Below, one piece after another: positions 30,134 to 41,744 of a DNA stretch of 64,000 nucleotides; the first letter of the stretch is position 1, and each line of letters opens with the position of its first letter. Source of the stretch: Bacillus sp. JCM 19058 (lineage in GTDB: Bacteria > Bacillota > Bacilli > Bacillales_H > Bacillaceae_D); the NCBI GenBank assembly GCA_001310555.1, contig BAXO01000017.1, positions 9,176-73,175 of the forward strand, in the 5' to 3' direction. A program made the position numbers and the translations under genes. The notes below the pieces were generated by a model. It saw nothing but the letters and a program-made list of their open reading frames with translations, ran no database searches and was not told where the DNA came from.

Positions 30134-30494
30134 CTATTCATTACTTGCTGATTCTTGCTCTAACATTTGATTAAACCGCTCAGTAATATCCTCTTCCGTA
30201 TAGCCTGCCTTTTCGAGGCGAGCAGCAAGGTTTTTCGACCAAAGCTGGAGACGTTGAGCCATTTTTTTGATATTTCTTCGACTCGCTTCCTTTACTTTCC
30301 TTAACTCGACCGTCTGCATTGGACATTACATTTTCCACGATAAACAAGACTTTCCAGACCGCTTCTTCATCATAAGATTCGTGATTGCTATTGAGCTCGT
30401 CAATCACCTTTTTGTAAAAATCGCTAAACTCGTGAAAAGATATTTCTTCTTCCATATTTAAATAAACCTGCAATTGTTCATATATAGCTTGAAT
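30134..30494 (-). CDS. Small helical protein of unknown function, one frameshift
   Basis: About 119 residues, charged and helical, no membrane segment. Middle SFHEFSDFYKKVIDELN and AVWKVLFIVENVMS; after removing one base in T7 30262-30268 it continues YQKMAQRLQLWSKNLAARLEKAGY and TEEDITERFNQML. I do not recognise the family. The strong AAAGGAGGA site (about 30504-30512) is 9 bases from an ATT codon at 30494 in the correct frame; no ATG/GTG/TTG is properly spaced, so the start is uncertain (first in-frame ATG gives MEEEISF). Confidence 0.65.
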
Positions 30495-30736
30495 GACAAC
30501 TCTCCTCCTTTTTTTCAAGAGTCTCGTTATTATAGCACATGAAAAGAACTGACGAAAGCCAAGCTTTATTTACAAAAAGTTAGCCTTCACTTTATGCTAA
30601 ATAAGCCAACTCCCGCCTTTGACTAAATTGGCTATGTTGTTAGCACATCGCTTTTGCTTTCATATAAGTCCTTTGACAAGAAGCATTACAGCCAAAAGCA
30701 AGAAGCCCACCGTAAGACCGGGAGCTCCCTCCAACA

Positions 30737-31174
30737 CTATGCACCGCAATACTTTTCAAATGCCTTCTCAAGCTTTTGTACGACTTGAATCGGCTCATAC
30801 CCTTCAATTTCATGACGTTCGACCATCATTTGAACTTCTCCATTCTTTACTAAGGCAAAGGATGGAGAAGAAGGAGCATACCCTTTGAAATAATCTCGCG
30901 CTCTAGCCGTAGCTTCTTTGTCTTGTCCAGCGAACACAGTAGCAAATCGATCTGGCTGAATCTCATAATTTTTCATATAGGCTGCGGCAGGTCTGGCAAT
31001 ACCCCCAGCACAGCCACAAACTGAATTAACCATGACTAGTGTTGTTCCTTTTTCGTTCAACAGTTCCTCAACCATCTCAGGCGTAGTCAATTCCTTGTAA
31101 CCCGCCTCTACCATTTCTTTGCGCGCACCTTCGACGACATCATTCATAAAGAAATTAAACTCCATCTCGCTCAC
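30737..31174 (-). CDS. brxB: Bacilliredoxin BrxB (YqiW)
   Basis: 145-residue thioredoxin-fold protein of the YphP/YqiW family. The active site is the CGC motif in [18 protein letters not shown], followed by [19 protein letters not shown] and the conserved VERHEIEG. It removes bacillithiol from S-bacillithiolated proteins after oxidative stress. The start [14 protein letters not shown] matches BrxB rather than BrxA. RBS AGGAGTGAG lies upstream. Monocistronic and intact. In B. subtilis the gene is also near the bkd region. Confidence 0.95.
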   Translation of the reverse strand: MSEMEFNFFMNDVVEGARKEMVEAGYKELTTPEMVEELLNEKGTTLVMVNSVCGCAGGIARPAAAYMKNYEIQPDRFATVFAGQDKEATARARDYFKGYAPSSPSFALVKNGEVQMMVERHEIEGYEPIQVVQKLEKAFEKYCGA

Positions 31175-31557
31175 TCCTAAAACTGTATTCTCCTGCTATT
31201 GTATCCTGAAATGCATAAGAAACCAACGTTTTTGCCTAGAGTTCAATGGTATCGGCTAAAAATGAAGCTTGCAAACTTATTTGACAAGAGAACGCTTCAC
31301 TTGACTTTCTATTAAGAACGCGACTAGAGCACTTCGAAGAAAATGTTCCCTTACCTATCTACAAGAGCCTTTGCACTTTCTAAACTTGGACATATCATAG
31401 TAATGAAATCGACAAAGTGATACAATTATCGCGTTTTTTTATTTTTCAATGGAATTATGAAGTCAGCAAATTCTTGCTACCTACCTCGTTTCCAGGGTAA
31501 TGTGGGGATTAAGCGGCTCACATAACGGGATAATCGTATGACCAAAGTGAGGAGGAT
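31175..31557. other. Intergenic region, nothing recognised
   Basis: About 385 bases between divergent brxB and the collagen-like gene. Only the RBS GAGGAGG of the latter is evident. A sigma-E or sigma-K type promoter may be present but I could not match a consensus with confidence. Confidence 0.5.
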
Positions 31558-31560
31558 TTG

Positions 31561-32193
31561 ATGGATCACTGCGTTCAATGCGGGAAGTGCAATAGCGATT
31601 GTGCGTGTAAACGGAAGGAACAATTCTCTAGTAAGAAAAATAAATATCCGATCGTTGGTCCAACCGGACCTGCAGGGCCTACAGGACCTCCTGGATTGCC
31701 AGGTACTCGCGGACCTACGGGAGTTCAAGGAGTTCAAGGAATCCAAGGAATTCCGGGATTGCCAGGAGCTCGCGGGCCTACAGGTCCAGCCGCTGGAATC
31801 AGCAGCTTTGCCAGCGTATTCAGGGTGGATCCTGGTACTGGGACAGATACAGTGCCTGGAAATACGGCTATTACGTTTACCAATGGTTTTGCAGTAGGAC
31901 CAGCTTTGAGTTTCACAGCGCCTTCTAATACGGTTACCATTAGCCAAACAGGATTTTATGAGGTCAATTTGGTTGTGCACAATCAAATGATTGCAGATTT
32001 TAATTTGAATCTCAACGGTATTCCTGTCACCCCAGCTCCTTTTACTGGAGATGGCGGCGGACCGACGGCTATGCAAATTATCATTAATGTCACCACAGTA
32101 CCGAGCACGCTTCAAGTCGTCAATGCAAGTGTTACACCAGTTCTACTTCATAATGCTACCAATACTACACTTGTTGTAACAAAACTCACCTAG
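31561..32193 (+). CDS. Collagen-like spore-surface-type protein
   Basis: 210 residues. A Cys-rich head ([17 protein letters not shown]) is followed by about 17 uninterrupted Gly-X-Y triplets ([16 protein letters not shown] ... [17 protein letters not shown]), then a beta-rich C-terminal domain ([29 protein letters not shown]) like the C1q/TNF-type heads of exosporium proteins. No signal peptide, as expected for proteins assembled on the spore from the mother cell. ATG 31561 has GAGGAGG upstream. Intact and monocistronic. Spore location is inferred from the family. Confidence 0.85.
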   Translation: MDHCVQCGKCNSDCACKRKEQFSSKKNKYPIVGPTGPAGPTGPPGLPGTRGPTGVQGVQGIQGIPGLPGARGPTGPAAGISSFASVFRVDPGTGTDTVPGNTAITFTNGFAVGPALSFTAPSNTVTISQTGFYEVNLVVHNQMIADFNLNLNGIPVTPAPFTGDGGGPTAMQIIINVTTVPSTLQVVNASVTPVLLHNATNTTLVVTKLT

Positions 32194-32200
32194 AACCGTT

Positions 32201-32236
32201 CAGAACCCTCTTCAAAAAGCGGGTTCTGATTTTTTT
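32201..32236 (+). terminator. Rho-independent terminator of the collagen-like gene
   Basis: CAGAACCC / GGGTTCTG stem (32201-32208 / 32221-32228) then a T8 run. Confidence 0.95.
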
Positions 32237-32275
32237 TCAACTTGAACGGCTTCTAATTGTATCGGTACAATAAGC

Positions 32276-33319
32276 TTATTGCAGTGCCGTACGCAACGCT
32301 TCGATGTTTTTTTCGCATTAAGCTATAGTAGTCTTCACCGTTGTCGATGTCTTCCTGTACTAAAGCTTCAAGGTTGTGTAAATAAAGCGGCTCTGCCCCT
32401 ACCTCATCCTTGACTACTTCCGCAACCTTCGGCGTTATGTTCTGCTCAAACATAATATAATTCAATTCGTGTTCGTTTGCATAAGCTATAATCTCTTCCA
32501 GCTGCTTTTGCGAGGCTCATTCGTTGGCGACAAGCCAGAAATACTGAGCTGGTGTAGCCCATACCGCGCTTCCCAATACCCGTAGCCAGCATGAGAAACG
32601 ATGAACGTATCTTTTTGGGCTGCACCAACCATTTCTTGAAATTCTTGATCGAGCGTTTCCAATTCTGATTTAACGTCTTCAAAGTTAGCGACAAAATAGT
32701 CCTCTTGCTCCGGTAATAGCTCAATCAGTGCATTCCTAATATTTTCGGCAAGAGATATCGCTAACATCGGATCTAACCAAACGTGCGGATCCTGATCATG
32801 ATGATCGTGCTCGTCTCCGTCCTCATGGGCATGCCCATCTCCGTGTTCGTGCTCGTCTTCGTCCTCATGAGCGTGACCGTCTTCGTGTTCGTGTTCGTCT
32901 CCGTCCTCATGAGCGTGACCATCTCTTAGTTCAATTCCTTGCGCTGCCTCGATGATTGCTACATTTTCACCTTTGATCGTATCGATTAATGCAGTGGCGA
33001 ACCCTTCCAAGCCAGCACCGTTATATATAAACCCATCTCCGTCTGCGACAGAAATCATTTCGCGTGCTGTTGGCTCGTATGTATGGGCATCTGCACCGAC
33101 AGGAACTAAATTTTCTACTTGGACATAGTCTCCGCCTATTTTGGCTGTCAAATCCTCTAGCGGAAATATAGTTGTATACAATTTTAATGCGTCTTCCCCA
33201 GAACGTTCTGATGAGCCGGCATCATTATCCACCGCATCATTCTGGCTGCCGCAAGCAGTGAAAAATAAAGATGAAGAAAGCATCAATGTTAAAGCTAATG
33301 ACTTCGAATGGCTGTTCAT
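32276..33319 (-). CDS. znuA: Zinc ABC transporter substrate-binding lipoprotein, two frameshifts
   Basis: Cluster A-I metal-binding protein, 347 residues. Signal peptide with lipobox FTAC; LYTTIFPLEDLTAKIGGDYV, LVPVGADAHTYEPTAREM (first metal His), HVWLDP (second His), IVSHAGYGYWEARYGL (third His) and a final Asp. Between them is a 50-residue His/Glu/Asp loop of near-perfect tandem repeats (GHAHEDGDEHEHED). Breaks: 32514-32515 (one base missing) and T7 32307-32313 (+1), after which it ends RKNIEALRTALQ. Regulated by Zur through sites at 33332-33379. The permease and ATPase genes are not adjacent. Confidence 0.9.
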
Positions 33320-33331
33320 GATTTTCTCCTT

Positions 33332-33379
33332 TCGTAATGATTACGTTTTACTTGTTGGATTATATCGTAATCGATACGA
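33332..33379. promoter_or_regulatory. Two Zur boxes upstream of znuA
   Basis: TCGTAATGATTACG at 33332-33345 matches the Bacillus Zur core TCGTAATNATTACGA at 14 positions. A second copy, TCGTAATCGATACGA (33365-33379), has two mismatches. The centres are 33 bp apart (about three turns). The first abuts the znuA RBS, the second lies where the promoter should be. Confidence 0.8.
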
Positions 33380-33526
33380 TTTGTAAACCATCTCTTTTTG
33401 TTTATTAGCTCCTTCCTATTATGATGCTTATTTTTTAGACATACGTGTGAGTTAAATGGAGAGCATCTCCTATGTGCCAGAAGGGCTATGTCCGCTCCGG
33501 AATGGGAACCTGATCGACAACGATCA

Positions 33527-33562
33527 AAAACAGATGTGGAAATCGACTTCCACATCTGTTTT
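33527..33562 (-). terminator. Rho-independent terminator of the bkd operon
   Basis: 15-bp perfect stem AAAACAGATGTGGAA and complement with a 6-base loop, starting 11 bases after the bkdB stop; T-rich right arm on the minus strand. Confidence 0.9.
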
Positions 33563-33572
33563 GCCGTCCTTT

Positions 33573-34793
33573 TTAATAAAGAGAAATCGTGCCCTCTCTC
33601 ATGTTCTCAAGGCTTTCCTTTACCCGAGCTAAAAAGCGGCCGCAAATTAAGCCATCCAACACACGATGATCTAAAGAGAGGCAAAGATTGACCATACTGC
33701 GAATGGCGATGGAATCTCCCGTTTCGCTTTCAATCACTACAGGACGCTTCACAATCGATTCAACCGAGAGAATAGCGGCTTGCGATTGATTCAAAATCGG
33801 AGCTGATTGAATCGAACCAAATGACCCTGTGTTGTTAACCGTAAACGTCCCCCCTTGCATATCACTGCTTTTTAACTCGCCTTTTCTCCCCTTGTGAGCA
33901 AGCTCCTGTACTTCACGAGCGAGCGCTTTAATCGACTTCTCGTCTGCATGTTTTATGACAGGGACAAAAAGCACTTCATCGGAAGCGACAGCAAGGGAAA
34001 TGTTAATGTCTTTCTTTTGAATAATTTTATCGCCTGCCCACTTAGAGTTCAGCTGCGGAAACTCCTTCAAAGCATCGACAATAGCTTTAATAAAAAATGG
34101 CATAAATGTTAAATTAATACCTTCTTTTACTTTAAAATCGTGCTTATGCCGATTTCGAAATTGGACAAGGCTGGTAACATCAACCTCAACCATTGTCCAT
34201 GCATGGGGCGCTTCCTCTTTACTTTTTACCAAATTGGCTGCAATTGCTTTTCGAATTCCGCTTAACGGAATCTCCAAATCTTCCTTCTGCCTATGATCGG
34301 AGGAAGTTGATGAAGCTTGATACTGGTTCGTAGCCCCTTCTTCGATCGCCTTCTGAACATCCTTTCGTGTAATGCGACCACCTCGTCCGGAGCCCGATAA
34401 AGTCTCTAGGTTGACCCCGTGTTCCTGGGCAAGCTTTAAAACGGCCGGGGAAAAGCGCTTTTTCTGTGAAGCTTCCTCCTCTAAAGGCTGATCTGAATGC
34501 TGCATCGGCGTTGATACTCGTACTTCCTCATTTACTCCACCGGCTTCGGCTTTATCTGAAACCTCAATTGTACAAATCGCGGTACCGACACTAATCGTAT
34601 CGTCTTCGTGTACGAGCAGTTCGCCGATTGTACCCGCATAGGATGAGGGAATCTCCGCGCTCACTTTATCTGTCATCACTTCGGCGATTGGATCGTATTT
34701 ATTCACTTTCGCTCCTGGTTCAACTAGCCACTTCGTTATCGTCCCTTCAGTGACACTCTCTCCAAGCTGAGGCATCGTGATTTCTGTAGCCAT
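33573..34793 (-). CDS. bkdB: Branched-chain alpha-keto acid dehydrogenase E2 (lipoamide acyltransferase)
   Basis: 406 residues, intact. Lipoyl domain with the lipoylated Lys in EVMTDKVSAEIPS (about residue 44), a peripheral E1/E3-binding domain RFSPAVLKLAQEHGVNLETL (residues 113-150), and the catalytic domain ending with SLDHRVLDGLICGRFL, containing the acyltransferase His-Asp motif HRVLDG. Last gene of bcd-lpdV-bkdAA-bkdAB-bkdB. The complex makes branched acyl-CoA primers for iso/anteiso fatty acids and degrades Leu, Ile and Val. Confidence 0.96.
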   Translation of the reverse strand: MATEITMPQLGESVTEGTITKWLVEPGAKVNKYDPIAEVMTDKVSAEIPSSYAGTIGELLVHEDDTISVGTAICTIEVSDKAEAGGVNEEVRVSTPMQHSDQPLEEEASQKKRFSPAVLKLAQEHGVNLETLSGSGRGGRITRKDVQKAIEEGATNQYQASSTSSDHRQKEDLEIPLSGIRKAIAANLVKSKEEAPHAWTMVEVDVTSLVQFRNRHKHDFKVKEGINLTFMPFFIKAIVDALKEFPQLNSKWAGDKIIQKKDINISLAVASDEVLFVPVIKHADEKSIKALAREVQELAHKGRKGELKSSDMQGGTFTVNNTGSFGSIQSAPILNQSQAAILSVESIVKRPVVIESETGDSIAIRSMVNLCLSLDHRVLDGLICGRFLARVKESLENMREGTISLY

Positions 34794-34809
34794 GTTATCC
34801 CTCCGTTCG

Positions 34810-35793
34810 TTAAAACTCAGCTAGCTCACGCATCGCTGCTTCGACTTTATCAGGGTTAATCATAAAATGCTTTTCCATCGTAGGTGCATAAGGCATTGCG
34901 GGTACATCAGGACCGGCTAAACGCTTAATCGGAGCATCAAGCTCAAACAAGCATTGCTCAGCAATGATAGCAGCAACCTCCCCAATGATACTTCCTTCTT
35001 TATTGTCTTCGGTTATAAGCAGGACCTTTCCAGTTTTACTTGCAGCAGCAACGATCTTCTCCTGATCGAGCGGATAAACCGTCCGCAAATCAAGAATATG
35101 GACTGAAATGCCATCCTTTTCGAGGCGCTCTGCCGCTTGGAGCGCAAAATGAACTGCTAACCCATAAGTGATCACGGTAATATCATCACCTTCCCGTTTC
35201 ACCTCTGCTTCCCCAAGCGGCAGCGTATAATCGTTTTCTGGAACCTCACCCTTAATTAAGCGATACGCGCGTTTATGTTCAAAAAACAAGACCGGATCAT
35301 CGGAGCGAATCGCTGCTTTTAACAAGCCTTTAACATCATAAGGTGTCGAAGGCATAACGATTTTTAGGCCTGGCGTATTGGCAAAAAGCGATTCAACTGA
35401 CTGCGAATGATAAAAAGCGCCGTGGATCCCTCCACCGTAAGGAGCACGAATGGTGATCGGGCAATGCCAATCGTTGTTTGAACGGTAACGAATTTTTGCT
35501 GCTTCGGAAATAATTTGGTTGACAGCTGGCATAATAAAATCAGCAAATTGCATCTCAGCTACTGGCCGCATCCCATACATTGCTGCGCCAATGCCGACGC
35601 CAGCAATTGCCGATTCTGCTAACGGTGTATCAATGACACGCGCCTCCCCAAATTGCTCAAACAAGCCGTTCGTTGCCCGAAATACGCCTCCCCTTGCACC
35701 GACATCCTCTCCAAGGATAAAGACTTTCTCATCCCGTTCCATCTCCTCACGAAGTGCTTGAGTTACGGCTTCAATATAAGAAATGACTGCCAC
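34810..35793 (-). CDS. bkdAB: Branched-chain alpha-keto acid dehydrogenase E1 beta
   Basis: 327 residues, intact. MAVISYIEAVTQALREEMER, FILGEDVGARGGVFRAT, RVIDTPLAESAIAGVGIGAA and the transketolase-like pyrimidine-binding region EMQFADFIMPAVNQI are typical. Forms the heterotetramer with E1 alpha that decarboxylates branched keto acids using thiamine diphosphate. Spaced 14 and 16 bases from its neighbours in the operon. Confidence 0.96.
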   Translation of the reverse strand: MAVISYIEAVTQALREEMERDEKVFILGEDVGARGGVFRATNGLFEQFGEARVIDTPLAESAIAGVGIGAAMYGMRPVAEMQFADFIMPAVNQIISEAAKIRYRSNNDWHCPITIRAPYGGGIHGAFYHSQSVESLFANTPGLKIVMPSTPYDVKGLLKAAIRSDDPVLFFEHKRAYRLIKGEVPENDYTLPLGEAEVKREGDDITVITYGLAVHFALQAAERLEKDGISVHILDLRTVYPLDQEKIVAAASKTGKVLLITEDNKEGSIIGEVAAIIAEQCLFELDAPIKRLAGPDVPAMPYAPTMEKHFMINPDKVEAAMRELAEF

Positions 35794-35807
35794 GTCAAAT
35801 TCCCCCT

Positions 35808-36800
35808 CTATTCTGCATACACATAATTCATCAGACTTTCTGGATCGGCATACGGCGCATTTTCCGCATATTCTGTCGCTTCGTTTATAAGCTTTTCTAC
35901 TTCTTCGGTCATTTTATTCAGCCGTTCTTCTGTCAATAAGTTGACGTCGCGTAAATACTGAGCAAATGTCAGGAGAGCGTCTCGCTTTTTAGCTTCTTCC
36001 ACCTCTGCCTGGGAACGATACGTCCGATCATCATCGTCGCTAGAATGCGGCGTCAGTCGGTAAGAGATCGTTTCAATTAACGTTGGTCCGCCTCCACTGC
36101 GGGCTCGATCGGCCGCCTCTTTGACAGCGCCATAAACAGCAAGCGGATCATTGCCGTCTACCGTGAACCCTGGCATCCCGTAACCAATCGCGCGATCGGC
36201 AACGTACTCACAGGCTAACTGCTTTTCGAGCGGAACAGAAATCGCGTATTTATTATTTTCACACATAAAAATAACAGGAAGCTTATGCACTCCGGCAAAA
36301 TTAGCCCCTTCGTGAAAATCGCCTTGATTGGATGAGCCTTCGCCAAAAGTCGTGAAGGCTACAAAGTCACGACCTTCCATTTTGCCGGCTAAAGCGATAC
36401 CAACCGCATGAGGCACCTGAGTTGTTACGGGTGAAGAGCCGGTCACAATTCGATTTGTCTTTTGTCCGAAATGGCCAGGCATTTGTCGTCCCCCCGAATT
36501 CGGATCCTCTGCTTTGGCAAAGCCAGACAGCATTAAATCGCGAGCCGTCATCCCAAAGGCCAAGACAACTCCCATATCACGGTAATAAGGGAGAATATAG
36601 TCTTTCGTTCGATCCAATGCAAACGCAGCTCCTACCTGAGCTGCCTCCTGTCCCTGACAAGAGATAACAAACGGTATTTTACCTGCACGGTTTAACAGCC
36701 ACATTCGTTCGTCAATTTTTCGCGCTAACAGCATCGTTCGATACATTTCAAGTACAGTATCATCTGATAGCCCTAAAGCCGCGTGCTTGTTTTCAGTCAT
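35808..36800 (-). CDS. bkdAA: Branched-chain alpha-keto acid dehydrogenase E1 alpha
   Basis: 330 residues, intact. The thiamine-diphosphate motif GEGSSNQGDFHEGANFAGVHKLP-VIFMCENN (about residues 160-190) and the phosphorylation-loop-like YRLTPHSSDDDDRTYR are visible. Start 36800 is chosen because AAAGGAGG lies 7 bases upstream; the ATG six bases earlier is too close. Upstream in-frame codons overlap lpdV and are not coding in this frame. Confidence 0.95.
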   Translation of the reverse strand: MTENKHAALGLSDDTVLEMYRTMLLARKIDERMWLLNRAGKIPFVISCQGQEAAQVGAAFALDRTKDYILPYYRDMGVVLAFGMTARDLMLSGFAKAEDPNSGGRQMPGHFGQKTNRIVTGSSPVTTQVPHAVGIALAGKMEGRDFVAFTTFGEGSSNQGDFHEGANFAGVHKLPVIFMCENNKYAISVPLEKQLACEYVADRAIGYGMPGFTVDGNDPLAVYGAVKEAADRARSGGGPTLIETISYRLTPHSSDDDDRTYRSQAEVEEAKKRDALLTFAQYLRDVNLLTEERLNKMTEEVEKLINEATEYAENAPYADPESLMNYVYAE

Positions 36801-36855
36801 TCCCATACCTCCTTTGTTTAAGGGACGAGCTAATGCTGCTCGTCGAACGCCTTCT

Positions 36856-38296
<1,441 letters not shown>

Positions 38297-38400
38297 TCAC
38301 TTTTACATTGATTCAAAGGTCTATGACAATCGCCTTTTTGGATAAAGGAAAGTCTCTACATGTTGAACCTATGTATCGCATAGACATTTTTATTGTAACG

Positions 38401-39507
38401 TTATACTTGGCCTTTATGTCGAGATAAAATGTGGTGTCCATTTTGCAAAAACTGACTGCGCGAACGCTTCATTCGCTCGATTCGCTCTTCTGCCATTCGA
38501 CCAGCTGCCTGATACGTCGGGATGTGATCGCGCTCTGAGATTTCAAATACTTTGCTCACATTATCGTAAATGCCTTCTACTTTTTTCATGGCGCGTTCGC
38601 GATTATAGCCCTTTAGTTCATCAGCGACATTGATCACGCCACCCGCATTAATGACATAATCCGGAGCATAGGCAATTCCCAATTCATGAAGCAAATTGCC
38701 GTCGCTTTCGTCCTTTAGTTGATTATTCGCCGCACCGGCAACAGCCCTCACCTTTAACTGCGGAATCGTTTGTTCGTTCAAAGTAGCACCAAGAGCGCAC
38801 GGGGCAAATATATCGGCCTCGACACCGTATATTTCGTTAACTTCAACCGCTTTGGCCGAAAACTCAGCCATAGCCCGTTTCACGGCAGCCTGATCGATAT
38901 CTGTTACGATTAAATTGACATTTTCCTGGTGAAGATGCTTGCAAAGCTGGTAGGCGACATTGCCCACTCCCTGAATCGCAACCGTCTTCCCGGATAAATC
39001 ATCGCTTCCGAACGCGGCTTTGGCCGTAGCCTTCATCCCGACATAAATACCATACGCCGTAACCGGGGAAGGGTTCCCAGAAGCGCCAAAAGCTTGGGAG
39101 ATTCCGGTGACATAATCCGTTTCTTCATGAATGAGATCCATATCCGCTTCTGTCGTACCGACATCCTCGGCCGTAATATACCGTCCGTTCAAGCCTTGAA
39201 TAAAGCGACCAAAAGCTCGAAACATTTCTTCATTTTTGTCCCGGCGTGGGTCGCCGATAATGACCGTTTTTCCGCCGCCAAGATTCAATCCGGCAGCCGC
39301 ATTTTTATAGGTCATGCCTTTTGCCAATCGAAGAGCATCCTCAAATGCATCTGCTTCCTGCTCGTATTTCCACATTCTTGTACCGCCTAGTGCCGGTCCC
39401 AGTGTTGTGTCATGGATCGCAATGATCGCCTTTAAACCTGACTGCTTATCCTGGCAAATAACGACTTGCTCATAATCATCCGACTCCATTTGGTGAAACA
39501 ACTCCAT
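38401..39507 (-). CDS. bcd: Leucine (branched-chain amino acid) dehydrogenase
   Basis: 368 residues, intact. Catalytic Lys lies in [19 protein letters not shown] [18 protein letters not shown]; the nucleotide-binding motif is [24 protein letters not shown] is the substrate loop. Converts Leu, Ile and Val to keto acids with NAD, feeding the downstream Bkd complex. Start 39507 has AAGGGGG upstream. In B. subtilis ptb and buk flank bcd; here neither is present. Confidence 0.96.
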   Translation of the reverse strand: MELFHQMESDDYEQVVICQDKQSGLKAIIAIHDTTLGPALGGTRMWKYEQEADAFEDALRLAKGMTYKNAAAGLNLGGGKTVIIGDPRRDKNEEMFRAFGRFIQGLNGRYITAEDVGTTEADMDLIHEETDYVTGISQAFGASGNPSPVTAYGIYVGMKATAKAAFGSDDLSGKTVAIQGVGNVAYQLCKHLHQENVNLIVTDIDQAAVKRAMAEFSAKAVEVNEIYGVEADIFAPCALGATLNEQTIPQLKVRAVAGAANNQLKDESDGNLLHELGIAYAPDYVINAGGVINVADELKGYNRERAMKKVEGIYDNVSKVFEISERDHIPTYQAAGRMAEERIERMKRSRSQFLQNGHHILSRHKGQV

Positions 39508-40007
39508 ATGCCTTGCCCCCTTATTTACAGCTTGCCATAAGTAAATCGTCTTATGTAAATAATTGCTAAAAATAGTACCCATTTTCTTTCTTCTCTTCCC
39601 ATGATAAAGTAAAGAAAGGCTATTGAAAAATACAAAGGCCTGAATGTTATTATGATCAGGTCCTAAGTGTAACTCTTAGTTCTCCTACTTCTACTATTAC
39701 GCAAAAAAGACAAACTTGCAACCTTTACGATGTACATCCTTTCATTTTTTTCGTTAAAATTAAGGGTGAATTCCTCCTAACAAGCTGAAACAACGGAGAT
39801 TCGAATGAACTATCCATCGCTTATGAAAGAGCTTGACCCTTTGGTGGTAAAGTGAAGCTTCATCCCAGCCGATCGTCAGTTGAACTAATCGAAAAATGGT
39901 GAGCTGTAAACAGCACCGAACGTTCTGTTTTATAGCTGGGAATTTTATTAACCGTTCACTCGGGACTAACGCGAATTTGCGAATATTTTTTTGAAAGAGG
40001 AATGCAA
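39508..40007. other. Divergent intergenic region between bcd and yqzF
   Basis: About 500 bases. I looked for a sigma-54 -24/-12 element (TGGCAC-N5-TTGC) expected for BkdR control and did not find one, and no bkdR gene is present. Nothing else recognised. Confidence 0.5.
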
Positions 40008-40246
40008 ATGGGCAGATTTATCGCTTTAATGATTCTCGTTATTCCGGCAGTATTAGCCGGCTTCGGAATCAAATTAATGAGGGACACAATATTTCAACTG
40101 ATAAACGAGCCGTTTCCTTCACTCTCCTTGCAATTTTTTTAGTGGATTGATCTTTTTTTTGGTAGGGCTCAGCTTCATTGGCGGGTTTATTTTTTTACAG
40201 GGATCGCAAACGAGGTAAGATTGCGCCACGCTTTCAAAAGAAGTAA
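40008..40246 (+). CDS. yqzF: DUF2627 membrane protein YqzF, two frameshifts
   Basis: 78 residues after removing one base each from T7 40094-40100 and T7 40190-40196. Sequence MGRFIALMILVIPAVLAGFG, IKLMRDTIFQLI, then FYRDRKRGKIAPRFQKK, which matches the two-helix YqzF family that neighbours the bkd genes in B. subtilis. A T8 run at 40153-40160 is in frame. Its last 60 bases overlap the end of the converging MraY-like gene. Function unknown. Confidence 0.85.
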
Positions 40247-41083
40247 TTGTCTTGACTCACCTTCATTGAAATTACTTTGCTCTTCTGATTTCTTTGAGAA
40301 CACCCCGATTTGATCGATCCACCGTAGCACGGGCAGCTGATTGATCACACGCGAAAACGAAATCCGCTCTGCCAAAATAAGAAGGAACAATAAAACGAAG
40401 GTGACTCCCCACTGGAAAGGTTCGCTTCGTTGGGTCAATGTGAACACTGCTAAAATGGCTCCTATCGTCGTTGCGCCATTATCGCCGAGCATCGCCTTTT
40501 TATGTCCGTCCAAAATAAAGACTAAATAAAATGCAGTGGTTATATACAGCATTTCGAGAAAAGAAAGTGCAGGTCCGAGCAGCAAGAGTAGTGCTGCATA
40601 CAGCAAGCTGAGCTTCCAAACTCGCAACGGTCGCGTATCAAACAAATTCATTACATGAGGGAACCAGCTTAAAAGTAAAAAGCTGCGAAGCGCTATGAGC
40701 CAGGAGGCTGGCTGGATCGACAATGTGAACAGAAACGAAACGATTAGCGTACCGCACAATTTAAGCATTCCAGTCGAAATGCTCTTTCGAGTAAAAATAT
40801 AATAAAAGTGTCCCCTAAGCTTTTGGAAACGGGTGGCCGAAGCGGTCGTCAATGAGGCCGAGCAGCCAAATGGCGACTACATAATAAACTGCCTGTAATG
40901 AGACAGCCAACGAACTGTGCGAGGTAAAATCGCAAAAAAAACAGCATAACCGAAAATGACTAAAATTCCGAGGCTGTAAGGCAGCTGATGGCCTTCATAG
41001 TTTTTCGTCGTCCACGATAAACCGGCAAATGCAGTCATACTGAGATAGGCAATAAGCGGTAACAGAGCAATTAATATAATCAT
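40187..41083 (-). CDS. MraY-like (GlcNAc-1-P transferase superfamily) membrane protein, two breaks
   Basis: About 298 residues, eight or more helices. The family Asp pair appears as WLLGLIDDRFG, followed by RGHFYYIFTRKSISTGMLKLCGT, PHVMNLFDTRPLR and AMLGDNGATTIGAI, corresponding to the N-x-x-D and GD-x-G motifs of polyprenyl-phosphate sugar-phosphate transferases. The enzyme motifs are degenerate, so activity is uncertain. Breaks: A8 40934-40941 and about 40820. It starts at ATG 41083, overlapping the glycosyltransferase stop. Third gene of a steA-GT-MraY-like unit. Confidence 0.75.
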
Positions 41084-41085
41084 CT

Positions 41086-41744
41086 TCAAACCATTCTTCC
41101 GTATTTTTCAATATCGATCCATTGTTTCAGGCGGTGAATCACACCTGGGAGCGTTTTACCCATTTCCCTATGAGTCATTTTTGTCCTTACTTCTAAAAAT
41201 TGAGCACCAGCTTTAACAGTGCAATATTCATTTGGGTTTCTACGCCAAAACCTTTATAAGGACAGCTCAGAAGTACAGGGAGCCATTTTCTCTCAAATGC
41301 TCGCTGCCCCGATAACGGTGAATGCAGCCAGACACCTGTTTGTTGATAAACGATCGTGCGCGCCCGCCGTTTAATGAGCCCGAATCCGCTTTTCTTGCCT
41401 GCTTTCAATTGAGAAACAGCGATGTCTGCTTTCTTTTCCATGACTGGAGCTATTAGTAATTCGGCTTCAGTAACCGTCTCTCCTAAATCAGCATCTAGAC
41501 AGACGAGATAGTGGCCTTTGGCCAGACGCCAACCCGCTTGTAACGCCTTTCCTTTTCCACGATTTTCCGAAAAATTGATGACATGATCTGCATATCGTGC
41601 AGCTATATCTGCAGTCTCATCCGTACTCCCATCGTTTATTACGATGATCTCTAAATCGTAAGGCAAGCGTTGGGCCTGCTTTAACGTTTTTTCCAAATAG
41701 CGAGCTTCGTTGAATGCCGGAATCACGAGGCTAACACTGCTCAT
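41086..41744 (-). CDS. Family 2 glycosyltransferase, one frameshift
   Basis: 219 residues. GT-A fold: SLVIPAFNEARYLEKTLKQA, IIVINDGSTDETADIA, HYLVCLDADLGE (DxD-like metal site) and PLSGQRAFERKWLP. One base is missing near 41212-41214, after which the frame continues AGAQFLEVRTKMTHREMGKTL and ends at 41086. ATG overlaps the steA stop (ATGA). Likely transfers a sugar to a lipid or polyprenyl carrier, with the adjacent MraY-like protein; substrate unknown. Confidence 0.85.

Noticed and set aside
31477..32115. Long minus-strand open frame opposite the collagen-like gene
   Set aside because: It is Ser/Arg-rich and mirrors the Gly-X-Y triplets; codon periodicity and RBS support only the plus strand.
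33141..33386. Plus-strand open frame across the znuA start
   Set aside because: Antisense to the signal peptide and Zur boxes of znuA.
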